A stretch of DNA of 9,613 nucleotides from an uncultured Eubacterium sp. (GCA_902784045.1 CACZTE010000188.1:1-9613), one strand, 5' to 3'. Positions 1 through 6,572 are shown, counted from the first letter of the stretch. Numbers and translations are program-made. The notes: generated by a model not told the origin, from the letters alone.

Positions 1-73
1 ACACAGAAGTTAAGCTCTTTAGCGTCGAAAGTACTCGGTGGGTGACTGCCCGGGAGGATAGAACGTTGCGGCG
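1..73 (+). rRNA. rrf: 5S ribosomal RNA, 3' part
   Basis: The window opens inside a 5S rRNA. The conserved run ACAGAAGTTAAGCTCTTTAGC (loop B/helix III region) lies at about 3-23, and the typical 3' part GGGAGGATAGAACGTTGC follows at about 52-69. The 5' portion, roughly 40-45 nt, lies before the window, so the closing helix I cannot be checked and the 3' end at about 73 is an estimate. A T-tract follows at 74-81 and a second at 90-97, consistent with termination of an rRNA operon here. The gene reads toward greA. Confidence 0.93.
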
Positions 74-103
74 TCTTTTTTATTGCGCTTTTTGTTTGAC
101 GTG

Positions 104-131
104 TTAACTTTTCTCGTTTATGTGTTATAGT
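104..131 (+). promoter_or_regulatory. weak candidate promoter downstream of 5S rRNA
   Basis: TTAACT (104-109) and TATAGT (126-131) are separated by 16 bp, which resembles a sigma-A promoter with a poor -35. It lies in the AT-rich gap between the 5S gene and the much stronger greA promoter, and could give a second, longer greA transcript. AT-rich DNA yields such matches by chance, so this is tentative. I see nothing else convincing in 82-205. Confidence 0.22.
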
Positions 132-205
132 TTACCGAGTCTTCTAAATTTCTTTTGTTATTCTTTTATACGTCTGGGATTTAGGGACATCCTTCATGAA
201 AATTC

Positions 206-234
206 TTGACACGTTTTTCGATTCAATTTATAAT
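206..234 (+). promoter_or_regulatory. consensus sigma-A promoter of greA-lysS
   Basis: A perfect -35 TTGACA (206-211) and a perfect -10 TATAAT (229-234) are separated by exactly 17 bp. Transcription should start near 241, giving a leader of about 54 nt before the greA ATG. A full 12/12 consensus match predicts strong constitutive expression, which suits a housekeeping operon beside an rRNA operon. Confidence 0.9.
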
Positions 235-255
235 ATATACTTGTGAACAAGACTG

Positions 256-270
256 CCGGGTAATGCCCGG
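256..270 (+). promoter_or_regulatory. hairpin in the greA 5' leader
   Basis: CCGGG (256-260) pairs with CCCGG (266-270) around a five-base loop, about 15 nt after the predicted transcription start. A U-rich stretch (TTATTTATATT) follows, but not a clean T-run, so it is a weak attenuator at best. It may instead stabilise the 5' end of the mRNA or act as an initial-transcription pause, which is notable because GreA rescues paused polymerase. The function is inferred. Confidence 0.45.
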
Positions 271-294
271 TTATTTATATTGAAGGGAAAAACA

Positions 295-777
295 ATGAGT
301 ACTGAAATCAATAACGAAATTTTGGTTACCCAAGCTGGCTATGACGCCATGATCGCCAAACTGGCCGAAGAAGAAGAGAACCAAAAGGAAATCACGGAAC
401 GTATCAAAGACGCGCGGTCTTTTGGTGACTTAAGCGAAAACTCCGAATATGAGGAAGCCCGCAGGGATCAAGGCATTGTTGCCGGACGCATCGCGGATTT
501 AAAATCCAAAATTAACCGCGCCCGAATTGTCTCTGACGATGAGGTATCTACCGACACGGTGGGCATCGGCAGTGTGGTAAAGGTGCATAATATCAGTCGC
601 AATAAGGTAATGGAATATCGCATTGTGGGTTCGACGGAAGCCGATGTCAAAAACGGCAAGCTTTCCAACGAATCCCCGGTGGGTAAAGGTCTAATCGGCG
701 CCAAGGCGGGGGATACCGTTACTGTTGAAGTGCCGGCCGGCATTGTGGAATACGAAGTTTTGGAAATCAGTCGATAG
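295..777 (+). CDS. greA: transcription elongation factor GreA
   Basis: GreA binds in the secondary channel of RNA polymerase and stimulates cleavage of backtracked RNA, releasing arrested complexes. The protein is 160 residues, the usual family length. The N-terminal coiled coil (about residues 10-75) carries the signature DARSFGDLSENSEYEEA; its acidic tip (D45 and E48) corresponds to the residues that coordinate the catalytic magnesium in E. coli GreA. The C-terminal FKBP-like domain includes the NGKLSNESPVGKGLIGAKAGD motif region (about residues 122-142). The ATG at 295 was chosen because GAAGGG (282-287) sits 7 nt before it; an in-frame TTG at 280 overlaps that site and adds only five residues. 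A consensus promoter lies 60 bp upstream and lysS starts 10 bp after the stop, so the two are almost surely co-transcribed. Confidence 0.97.
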   Translation: MSTEINNEILVTQAGYDAMIAKLAEEEENQKEITERIKDARSFGDLSENSEYEEARRDQGIVAGRIADLKSKINRARIVSDDEVSTDTVGIGSVVKVHNISRNKVMEYRIVGSTEADVKNGKLSNESPVGKGLIGAKAGDTVTVEVPAGIVEYEVLEISR

Positions 778-787
778 GAGTTTAGCA

Positions 788-2251
788 TTGACAGAACAAA
801 ATTTAAACGAAGTTTTAAAAGTACGCCGCGAAAAATTACAAAGACTGCGGGACGAAGGAAACGATCCCTATCTGATTACCAAATTTGACGTGACGGCTTA
901 TGCCAAGGATATCAACGAAAAATTTGATGAATATGAAGACAAATCGGTTTCCGTGGCCGGCCGCATTATGGCCAAGCGCGGTCAGGGCAAAGTCGGTTTT
1001 TATGATCTTTTAGACAGCACGGACCGAATCCAGCTTTTCCTTAAAAAGGATCTGGTGGAAAACTACAACCAGATTAAAAAATGCGATATCGGTGATATTG
1101 TCGGTGTTAAAGGCGAAGTCTTTAAAACCAAAATGGGCCAGATTTCCATCCGTGTTTTGGAAATTACGCTGCTTTCCAAATCTCTTCAGGTGCTTCCTGA
1201 AAAATATCATGGTCTGAAGGATATGGATTTACGTTATCGTCAGCGTTATGTGGATCTCATTGTTAATCCCGAAGTGCGGGATGTCTTTAAAACTCGCTCG
1301 CGCATTATCACGGAAATCCGCGCCTTTTTGGATGAACGGGGATTTTTGGAAGTGGAAACACCGGTGCTCAATAATTTAGCCGGCGGCGCTAACGCCCGTC
1401 CGTTTATCACGCATCACAACGCGCTTGACATTCCGATGTATCTTCGCATCGCTTTGGAGTTGCCTTTAAAACGGTTGATTGTCGGCGGTTTTGACAAGGT
1501 GTATGAAATCAGCCGCGTTTTTCGAAACGAAGGCATGGACGCCACTCACAATCCCGAATTTACGCTTCTTGAAACTTATGAGGCCTACGCGGATTATAAC
1601 GATGTGATGGACATGGTCGAAGCCTTGTATGACCGTCTGGCGAATACCATTAAAGGTACGACGGATATCGAATTTGACGGCCACGCCATTTCTCTGGCGG
1701 CGCCTTTTAAACGCGCCCGCATGGTGGATTTGGTCACTGAACATACCGGCGTCAATTTTGATGCCATCACGGATGTGGATGAAGCCCGCGTCAAAGCCGA
1801 AGCCCTCGGCGTGGATGTGGAAGACCTTCACAGCGTTGGTGAAATCATTGCCGAAGTGTTTGACGCGACGGTGGAAGACAAGCTGATCCAGCCGACGTTT
1901 GTGACCATGCATCCGGTGGAAATTTCGCCTTTGGCCAAAAAATCACCGGAGGATCCACGCTATACGGAACGTTTTGAACTTTATATTGCCGGCGCTGAAT
2001 GCGCCAATGCATTCTCCGAGCTTAATGATCCTATTGACCAAAAGGAACGCTTTATGGCCCAGGTGGCCAAAAAAGAAGAAGGCGATGATGAAGCCCATCC
2101 TTATGACGCCGATTTTATCAACGCCTTGGAAGTCGGTCTGCCGCCGACAGGAGGTCTTGGCATCGGCATTGACCGTTTGGTGATGATTTTGACGGGACAG
2201 CATAGTATCCGCGATGTTATCTTGTTCCCGACAATGAAACCCCAGGACTGA
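788..2251 (+). CDS. lysS: lysyl-tRNA synthetase, class II
   Basis: This enzyme charges tRNA-Lys with lysine using ATP in the cytoplasm. At 487 residues it matches bacterial class II LysS. The N-terminal anticodon-binding OB-fold spans about residues 55-160 (VAGRIMAKRGQGKVGFYDL). The class II catalytic core follows, with motif 2 starting at YEISRVFRNEGMDATHNPEF (about 239-258) and motif 3 near the C-terminus (GLGIGIDRLVMILTG, invariant Arg about 463). The start is TTG at 788: AGGAG (776-780) lies 7 nt before it, and the frame upstream of it runs inside greA with no better site. The product then begins MTEQNLNEVLKVRREKLQ, as usual for the family. greA and lysS often sit together in Bacillota. 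No T-box or lysine riboswitch can be seen before the operon. Confidence 0.97.
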   Translation: MTEQNLNEVLKVRREKLQRLRDEGNDPYLITKFDVTAYAKDINEKFDEYEDKSVSVAGRIMAKRGQGKVGFYDLLDSTDRIQLFLKKDLVENYNQIKKCDIGDIVGVKGEVFKTKMGQISIRVLEITLLSKSLQVLPEKYHGLKDMDLRYRQRYVDLIVNPEVRDVFKTRSRIITEIRAFLDERGFLEVETPVLNNLAGGANARPFITHHNALDIPMYLRIALELPLKRLIVGGFDKVYEISRVFRNEGMDATHNPEFTLLETYEAYADYNDVMDMVEALYDRLANTIKGTTDIEFDGHAISLAAPFKRARMVDLVTEHTGVNFDAITDVDEARVKAEALGVDVEDLHSVGEIIAEVFDATVEDKLIQPTFVTMHPVEISPLAKKSPEDPRYTERFELYIAGAECANAFSELNDPIDQKERFMAQVAKKEEGDDEAHPYDADFINALEVGLPPTGGLGIGIDRLVMILTGQHSIRDVILFPTMKPQD

Positions 2252-2272
2252 AAAAACGGCGGTATGAAGCTA

Positions 2273-2286
2273 TTTTATTAATAAAA
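2273..2286. repeat. 14-bp AT-only palindrome after lysS
   Basis: TTTTATTAATAAAA is a perfect palindrome 21 bp after the lysS stop. It could be a weak protein-binding site or chance in AT-rich DNA. As RNA it would be an unstable helix, so it is not a convincing terminator. Confidence 0.35.
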
Positions 2287-2299
2287 GTCAGATAAAAAT

Positions 2300-2331
2300 A
2301 CACCATTTTACACCCAAAATACACCCAAATA
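2300..2331 (+). repeat. three tandem ACACC-type 10-11 bp units
   Basis: Three consecutive units, ACACCATTTT (2300-2309), ACACCCAAAAT (2310-2320) and ACACCCAAATA (2321-2331), are phased at about one helical turn. Helically phased short repeats are typical of protein-binding arrays, for example arm-type sites of tyrosine integrases near attachment sites. No integrase gene is in the window, so any attachment-site remnant is speculation. Confidence 0.4.
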
Positions 2332-2360
2332 ATTTAAGGTGAAAAGTGCTATTAATTGGA

Positions 2361-2391
2361 GAGAATGACGCTCGCGCGTTGTTCTCTTTTT
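2361..2391 (+). terminator. intrinsic terminator after lysS
   Basis: GAGAATGACGC (2361-2371) pairs along its full 11 positions with GCGTTGTTCTC (2376-2386), including two G-U wobbles, around the loop TCGC. A run of five T follows (2387-2391). This is a strong rho-independent terminator. It ends the greA-lysS transcript 110 bp after the lysS stop and insulates the transporter-kinase gene from it. Confidence 0.88.
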
Positions 2392-2422
2392 CAATGCTGT
2401 TTTGTTTTCTTTTTCCCGTAAA

Positions 2423-2439
2423 GTATTTTAGCAAAATAC
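2423..2439. promoter_or_regulatory. operator-like dyad upstream of the transporter-kinase gene
   Basis: GTATTTT (2423-2429) and AAAATAC (2433-2439) form a perfect 7-bp inverted repeat around AGC. It lies 33 bp upstream of the proposed -35 of the next gene, a position suited to an activator. No matching regulator is in the window; the role is inferred. Confidence 0.4.
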
Positions 2440-2472
2440 GTGGTAATAATTTAGATGAGTATGACGCTTGTC

Positions 2473-2501
2473 TTTCAATTGCCCGGGAAATGATGTATAA
2501 T
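2473..2501 (+). promoter_or_regulatory. probable promoter of the transporter-kinase gene
   Basis: A perfect -10 TATAAT (2496-2501) lies 17 bp after a weak -35, TTTCAA (2473-2478). Transcription would begin near 2508, leaving a leader of about 79 nt. The poor -35 suggests that activation may be needed. A TTGACA also occurs at 2507-2512, but its nearest good -10 (TATAAA, 2534-2539) is 21 bp away, which is too far. Confidence 0.6.
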
Positions 2502-2528
2502 ATTATTTGACATTAAGGAAAACGCTGC

Positions 2529-2545
2529 CTTCATATAAAATGAAG
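2529..2545 (+). promoter_or_regulatory. leader hairpin before the transporter-kinase gene
   Basis: CTTCAT (2529-2534) pairs with ATGAAG (2540-2545) around ATAAA. Flanking GGAAA (2517-2521) and TTTCC (2553-2557) can close an outer helix, so most of the leader folds back on itself. No T-run follows. I do not recognise a known riboswitch class. Confidence 0.4.
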
Positions 2546-2586
2546 CGCCGGGTTTCCCAAATTAATCAGAACAGGGTGAGAATGAT

Positions 2587-5457
2587 ATGAGCAATAAAGC
2601 GTTTGCCTCAGCGAATCAAAATAATGGATTGATGAGATACTTTACGCCCATCAAAATCTGGGCATTGGCTTTCGGCTGTGTCATCGGCTGGGGCTCTTTT
2701 GTGATGCCCGGAACGACATTTTTGCCGGATGCCGGTCCTCTCGGAACGACCATCGGGATTGTCATCGCAGCTGTCCTGATGTTAATTGTCTGTTTCAATT
2801 ACGCTTTTCTCTCGCAGCGTATGTCCGTTGACGGCGGATCATATGCCTACACCAAAAAACTTCTGGGCATTGACCACGCGTTTTTCGCGGTTTGGGCTCT
2901 TGCCTTGGCCTATATTTCGCTTCTATGGGCGAACGCGACCGCCTTTGTATTAATCGGTCGGTTTTTTCTCGGTAATGTGTTGCAATGGGGATTTCATTAT
3001 ACGATTGCCGGATATGATGTTTATCTGGGAGAAATCGTCGCGACGATTTTCATTCAGGTGGTGTTCGGGCTTTTGATTTGCTACGCGAGAAAAGTAGCGG
3101 TTGCTTTGCGCACAGTGCTGGCGGTCGGCTTGTTTGTGTTGGTTGCCGTATTGTTCGCGGGGATTTTTCTTGCCAGTCAAGGCGCTGTGTCGTTTACGCC
3201 GTATTTTTCAACCGGGGAGCCGGTAGGCATGCAGATTCTCAATATCGCCATTTTGGCGCCTTGGCTGTTTGTGGGATTTGAAACGGTCAACCATATTCGT
3301 CAAAAGGAAGGCTCCTCTCGGAAAAAGGTGTTTATTTGCGCGGGCATTGCGATTTTTACGGGCATGCTTGTGTATGTGATGCTGACGTTAATCGGCGCAT
3401 CCGGCACACCTGCCGGCTTTGCGAGTTGGATGGATTATGTGGCGGGTATCGGTCGCCTTTCGGGGTTTGAAGCGATGCCGGTTTTGTACAATGTAGGGCG
3501 CGTTTTGGGCGTCTGGGGGATTCGTTTGATCGGCTTGACGGTCATTTGCGCGCTGTCAACCAGTGTGCTGGGTTTTTATCACGCCGCCGCGAAGGTTTTG
3601 GTAACCATGGCGGATGATAAATTGCTCCCCGGTTGGGTTGGAAAAGTACACGAAGACGGCACGCCGCGCAACGCGATTTTGGCGCTGATGCTGATTTCTT
3701 TGCCGGTTCCTTTTCTTGGCCGGACCACCGTCGGATGGAATGCCGATGTCTCCACCCTCAGTGTGGCCATTGTCTATGCCTATATTTCAATTTGTACGTT
3801 AATCATGGCCAAAAAGGAAAACAACCGGCTCGGCCGCGTGACGGGGATTTTGGGGATTGCCGTCTCGGTGTTGGTGATGTTTTTTCTGTTGGTCCCCAAT
3901 ATATTTTCGACAAACGCTCTGGCGACGGAATCATATTTTATGCTTGCCGCGTGGAGTTTGGTCGGCCTTATGTTTTACTGGTTGCTGTTCACCCGGGACA
4001 AACATCATCGGTTCGGGCAATCGACCATTATGTGGATTATGATGCTGTTCCTGCTGTTTTTCTCGGCCATTGTCTGGGTGCGTCTGAATACAGAGGATAT
4101 ACTTTTTAAAAGCAAGGATGCGATTGCCGCCACGTTATCCCATAATACGCTGGTGCTGATGGCGGTGACGATTATCGCTCTTGGCATCATGTTCAGCATG
4201 TTTACGACGCTTCTCAAGCGCGGAAAAACAAACGAATCGGAAAGGGCCCGCGCGGAGCGCGAAAAATCCGAGGCTGAGGCCAGCAGCAACGCGAAGACAG
4301 CATTTCTTTTTAATATGTCTCATGACATCCGGACGCCGATGAACGCGATTATCGGTTATACGAATATCGCACGGCGCGAGGGCATCAGCGAAACGGAAAT
4401 GCGCGGTTATCTTAAAAAGATTGACGCTTCGAGCCATCATCTTTTGTCGTTGATTAATGATTTGCTGGAAATGAGCCGCATCGAGAGCGGAAAGATGGAA
4501 TTGGAGCCCGTTCCGGCGGATCTCAACAAGACATTCCGTGAGGTTGAGGATATGTTTGCCACGCAGATGGCGGAAAAACATATTGATTTTAGCGTTGATA
4601 CCGACGGTATTCGCGACAGTCAGGTGATTTGCGATAAGAACCGGTTTAACCGCGTGCTTTTGAATCTGATTAGCAATGCCTATAAGTTTACGCCGGAGGG
4701 CGGCGAAGTTGCTGTGATTGCCAGACAGATTGACACGGACACCAACATTCAAATCGGGCAATACAATATTCGTGTGAAGGACACGGGCATCGGTATGACG
4801 CCGGAATTCGCGGAGAAGGTTTTTGTGGCCTTTGAACGAGAGCGCAACAGCACGGTGAGCGGCATTCAGGGGACCGGCCTTGGGATGGCCATTACCAAGA
4901 ATATTGTCGATTTGATGGGCGGAACGATTGAGGTGATTACCGCGCCCGGTGAAGGTACGGAGTTTGTGATTAATATGGCGATGGATCTTCAGCCCGTTTC
5001 GGAAGCGTCGGAAGCGGCGCCGGCAGAGGTGAAGGCTGACGATACACCGATTGATTTTACCGGAATGAAGCTGCTTTTGGTTGAGGATAATCTGGTCAAC
5101 CGAGAAATAGCGACGCTGATTTTGGAGGAAAATGGCTTTGTGCTGGACTGCGCGGAAAACGGGCAGGTCGCGCTTGATAAGGTTTCGGCTTCCAAGCCCG
5201 GCGATTATGACGCGGTGCTGATGGATATTCAAATGCCGATTATGAACGGTTATGATGCCACTAGAGCCATCCGCGTGTTGGATGATCCGGAGCTGGCGGC
5301 TATTCCGATTATCGCGATGAGCGCCAACGCTTTCAGAGAGGATGTAAAGGCGGCGGAGGATGCCGGTATGAATGGCCATATTGCCAAGCCCATCAATGTG
5401 CCGGCGATGCTCGAAACCTTGTCGAAGGTGCTCAAAGGGCGACAGCAAAAAGGGTGA
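2587..5457 (+). CDS. APC transporter-hybrid histidine kinase fusion
   Basis: A 956-residue membrane protein joining a transporter to a two-component system. Residues about 15-470 form a full APC-superfamily (amino acid permease-like) domain of about 12 membrane helices, with the glycine-rich first helix GCVIGWGSFVMPG (30-42) and motifs WANAT (114-118), GYDVYLGE (142-149) and PWLFVGFE (225-232). Two further helices (about 479-501 and 520-541) lead into a charged coiled linker. Next comes a HisKA domain with the H-box SHDIRTPMN (phospho-accepting H579), then a HATPase with N697, DTGIGM (732-737) and GTGLGM (762-767). A C-terminal receiver domain (827 to about 950) has E833/D834, phospho-acceptor D880, S912 and K934. 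All key residues are present, so kinase and receiver should be active. No HPt domain follows. The ATG at 2587 has AGGGTGAG 6 nt upstream. The gene is monocistronic between terminators. Known parallels are SLC5-kinase fusions such as CbrA. I cannot assign the substrate or say whether it transports or only senses. Confidence 0.93.
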   Translation: MSNKAFASANQNNGLMRYFTPIKIWALAFGCVIGWGSFVMPGTTFLPDAGPLGTTIGIVIAAVLMLIVCFNYAFLSQRMSVDGGSYAYTKKLLGIDHAFFAVWALALAYISLLWANATAFVLIGRFFLGNVLQWGFHYTIAGYDVYLGEIVATIFIQVVFGLLICYARKVAVALRTVLAVGLFVLVAVLFAGIFLASQGAVSFTPYFSTGEPVGMQILNIAILAPWLFVGFETVNHIRQKEGSSRKKVFICAGIAIFTGMLVYVMLTLIGASGTPAGFASWMDYVAGIGRLSGFEAMPVLYNVGRVLGVWGIRLIGLTVICALSTSVLGFYHAAAKVLVTMADDKLLPGWVGKVHEDGTPRNAILALMLISLPVPFLGRTTVGWNADVSTLSVAIVYAYISICTLIMAKKENNRLGRVTGILGIAVSVLVMFFLLVPNIFSTNALATESYFMLAAWSLVGLMFYWLLFTRDKHHRFGQSTIMWIMMLFLLFFSAIVWVRLNTEDILFKSKDAIAATLSHNTLVLMAVTIIALGIMFSMFTTLLKRGKTNESERARAEREKSEAEASSNAKTAFLFNMSHDIRTPMNAIIGYTNIARREGISETEMRGYLKKIDASSHHLLSLINDLLEMSRIESGKMELEPVPADLNKTFREVEDMFATQMAEKHIDFSVDTDGIRDSQVICDKNRFNRVLLNLISNAYKFTPEGGEVAVIARQIDTDTNIQIGQYNIRVKDTGIGMTPEFAEKVFVAFERERNSTVSGIQGTGLGMAITKNIVDLMGGTIEVITAPGEGTEFVINMAMDLQPVSEASEAAPAEVKADDTPIDFTGMKLLLVEDNLVNREIATLILEENGFVLDCAENGQVALDKVSASKPGDYDAVLMDIQMPIMNGYDATRAIRVLDDPELAAIPIIAMSANAFREDVKAAEDAGMNGHIAKPINVPAMLETLSKVLKGRQQKG

Positions 5458-5516
5458 CGGCAATCTTTCGCGAGACAAGGAAGACATTCTGAGTTTTTTG
5501 GCAATAATTTGAGTCA

Positions 5517-5548
5517 ACAGACATCTGTTTTGGCAGGTGTCTGTTTTT
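5517..5548 (+). terminator. intrinsic terminator after the transporter-kinase gene
   Basis: ACAGACATCTG (5517-5527) pairs over 11 positions, one of them a G-U wobble, with CAGGTGTCTGT (5534-5544) around TTTTGG. A T-run (5544-5548) follows. It lies 60 bp after the stop and separates this gene from the channel gene. Confidence 0.9.
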
Positions 5549-5598
5549 GTCTGTCCCGCCTGCACATTTTCCCATAAAGGTCTTTGGCGCTTTTGTAG

Positions 5599-5604
5599 TA
5601 TAAT
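5599..5604 (+). promoter_or_regulatory. -10 element of the TMEM175-family gene
   Basis: A perfect TATAAT lies 31 bp before the start codon and just after a terminator. I see no acceptable -35 at 16-18 bp (AAAGGT at 17 bp), nor a TGn extension. Initiation here is likely from position alone, but it may be weak or need an activator. Confidence 0.5.
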
Positions 5605-5635
5605 ACATTGAAAAGAATCTGACGGAGGCATACCA

Positions 5636-6226
5636 ATGAGAAAAGACAGAGTCGCGGCGTTTACCGACGCCGTTTTGGCCATCATCATGACGATACTCGT
5701 CCTGGAACTGAAAAAACCCGAATCGCTGACGATTGAAGCGCTTTGGAATTTGCGCTTCAGCTTTTTTTCCTACGCTTTGTCCTTTTTCTGGCTCGGCTCC
5801 ATGTGGATTAATATTCATAACGAATGGGAGAGCATCGACAGAATTAATTCCAAAACCTTGTGGATTGTGTTGCTGTTGTTGTTTTTCTGCTCGATGATTC
5901 CCTACGCGACGGATCTGGTCAGCGGGGATTTTTCCAACAAGCTGGCCCAGGGATTTTACGGCGTGTTTGTCATTCTGGTGACTTTGGCCAACATCGCCTT
6001 AAGCGTGGTGCTGCAGGAGGAGAACAGCCATAACGCCAAACCGACGGACGTTATGAAAAAAAGAAGAACGTTGCTCTGGATTGATGTCGGCATCAAAATT
6101 GTAGGGCTGATGATTGCCCTGACCGTCTATCCGCCGACAATGATGTTAAGCGTCATCGTTTCCGCGGGGATGCTCATGATCGGCATTCGCGTGTTCAAAC
6201 TCGATTGGGATCATATGGAGGCGTGA
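5636..6226 (+). CDS. TMEM175 (DUF1211) family membrane protein, probable K+ channel
   Basis: A 196-residue integral membrane protein of about six helices (roughly 7-26, 41-61, 75-95, 106-126, 146-166, 169-187). The first helix carries the family signature in the form RVAAFTDAVLAI: R5 and F9-T10-D11 correspond to the R-x3-FSD motif, with Thr replacing the usual Ser. Bacterial TMEM175 members are this length and have one six-helix repeat; the structurally studied ones form tetrameric potassium-permeable channels. The ATG at 5636 has GACGGAGG ending 7 nt upstream. The gene stands alone between a terminator and a 485-bp gap. Its place between two transporter-signalling proteins may be coincidental, though a cation leak could link membrane state to solute uptake (inference). 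Family assignment is confident; ion selectivity is not shown by the sequence. Confidence 0.88.
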   Translation: MRKDRVAAFTDAVLAIIMTILVLELKKPESLTIEALWNLRFSFFSYALSFFWLGSMWINIHNEWESIDRINSKTLWIVLLLLFFCSMIPYATDLVSGDFSNKLAQGFYGVFVILVTLANIALSVVLQEENSHNAKPTDVMKKRRTLLWIDVGIKIVGLMIALTVYPPTMMLSVIVSAGMLMIGIRVFKLDWDHMEA

Positions 6227-6276
6227 CGGGACAAAGCGGTTGAAGCGGCAATTATCACAGAAAGACAGATCCGAAG

Positions 6277-6325
6277 GCGCCGTAGAAATTTATCAGATTT
6301 CGCGGGACTTTCGCTCTGACGGCGC
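6277..6325. repeat. extended imperfect hairpin
   Basis: GCGCCG (6277-6282) pairs with CGGCGC (6320-6325). Inside, TCAGA (6293-6297) pairs with TCTGA (6315-6319), and GCG (6302-6304) with CGC (6312-6314). Together they give a bulged hairpin of about 14 bp, 51 bp after the channel stop. No T-run follows, so it is not a standard terminator; it could protect the mRNA 3' end. Confidence 0.4.
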
Positions 6326-6345
6326 GAGACAAGGCCGGCTTATCG

Positions 6346-6359
6346 ACAATAATTATTGT
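6346..6359. promoter_or_regulatory. 14-bp perfect palindrome, operator-like
   Basis: ACAATAATTATTGT is identical to its reverse complement. Perfect 14-bp palindromes are uncommon by chance and resemble operators of dimeric regulators. It lies 175 bp upstream of the -35 of the transporter-GGDEF gene, far for direct repression. The role is inferred. Confidence 0.35.
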
Positions 6360-6533
6360 GTGTGTTTGCCAAGTTTGCCTCGTTGTGTTGCGGCTGCCCG
6401 TCGAGTTTGCTATTGTTTTGACAAATCGATGGAGGATTTTTGTTGATTGCCCTGTATCAGTATTGCTGACCGTCCATCTGTTGTTTGATTTTGCCAAAAA
6501 TGGCTAAAGCGTCATTTGCCTAACAGTCATTTA

Positions 6534-6562
6534 TTGAATTATCGGCTGGATTATGATAAAAT
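6534..6562 (+). promoter_or_regulatory. extended -10 promoter of the transporter-GGDEF gene
   Basis: TTGAAT (6534-6539) and TAAAAT (6557-6562) are 17 bp apart, and TGA directly before the -10 supplies the TGn extension. Transcription would start near 6569, giving an unusually long leader of about 143 nt. TATGAT (6552-6557) and TATACA (6564-6569) overlap this site but lack -35 partners. Confidence 0.6.
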
Positions 6563-6572
6563 GTATACATAA

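Larger units (their letters stand above)
6227..6533. other. non-coding gap with dyads, no convincing gene
   Basis: I find no gene in this stretch. It contains an extended imperfect hairpin (6277-6325), a perfect 14-bp palindrome (6346-6359), and a small hairpin GCCA-AAAA-TGGC (6493-6504). A strong GGAGG (6431-6435) precedes a TTG (6443) opening an eight-codon frame that ends at 6469; it is upstream of the promoter used for the next gene, so it is unlikely to be that gene's leader peptide. No clear terminator for the channel gene is visible. A TTGACA at 6418-6423 has no suitable -10. Confidence 0.6.

Noticed and set aside
725..787. An earlier in-frame start for lysS inside greA
   Set aside because: It overlaps greA by 53 bp and gives a tail unlike LysS; the TTG at 788 has a well-spaced AGGAG.
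4135..5688. A 517-codon open frame on the minus strand, opposite the kinase and receiver region
   Set aside because: It mirrors the strongly supported kinase frame, has low-complexity His/Asn/Arg-rich composition, no ribosome binding site or recognisable domain, and crosses the terminator at 5517-5548. It is a codon-bias shadow.
6240..6446. A 68-codon plus-strand open frame in the gap before the GGDEF fusion
   Set aside because: It has a TTG start without a good ribosome binding site, non-protein-like composition and no recognised domain.
6443..6469. An eight-codon frame (TTG start, strong GGAGG 7 nt upstream) as a possible leader peptide
   Set aside because: It lies upstream of the proposed promoter at 6534-6562, so it would not be on the next gene's transcript, and it has no run of regulatory codons.
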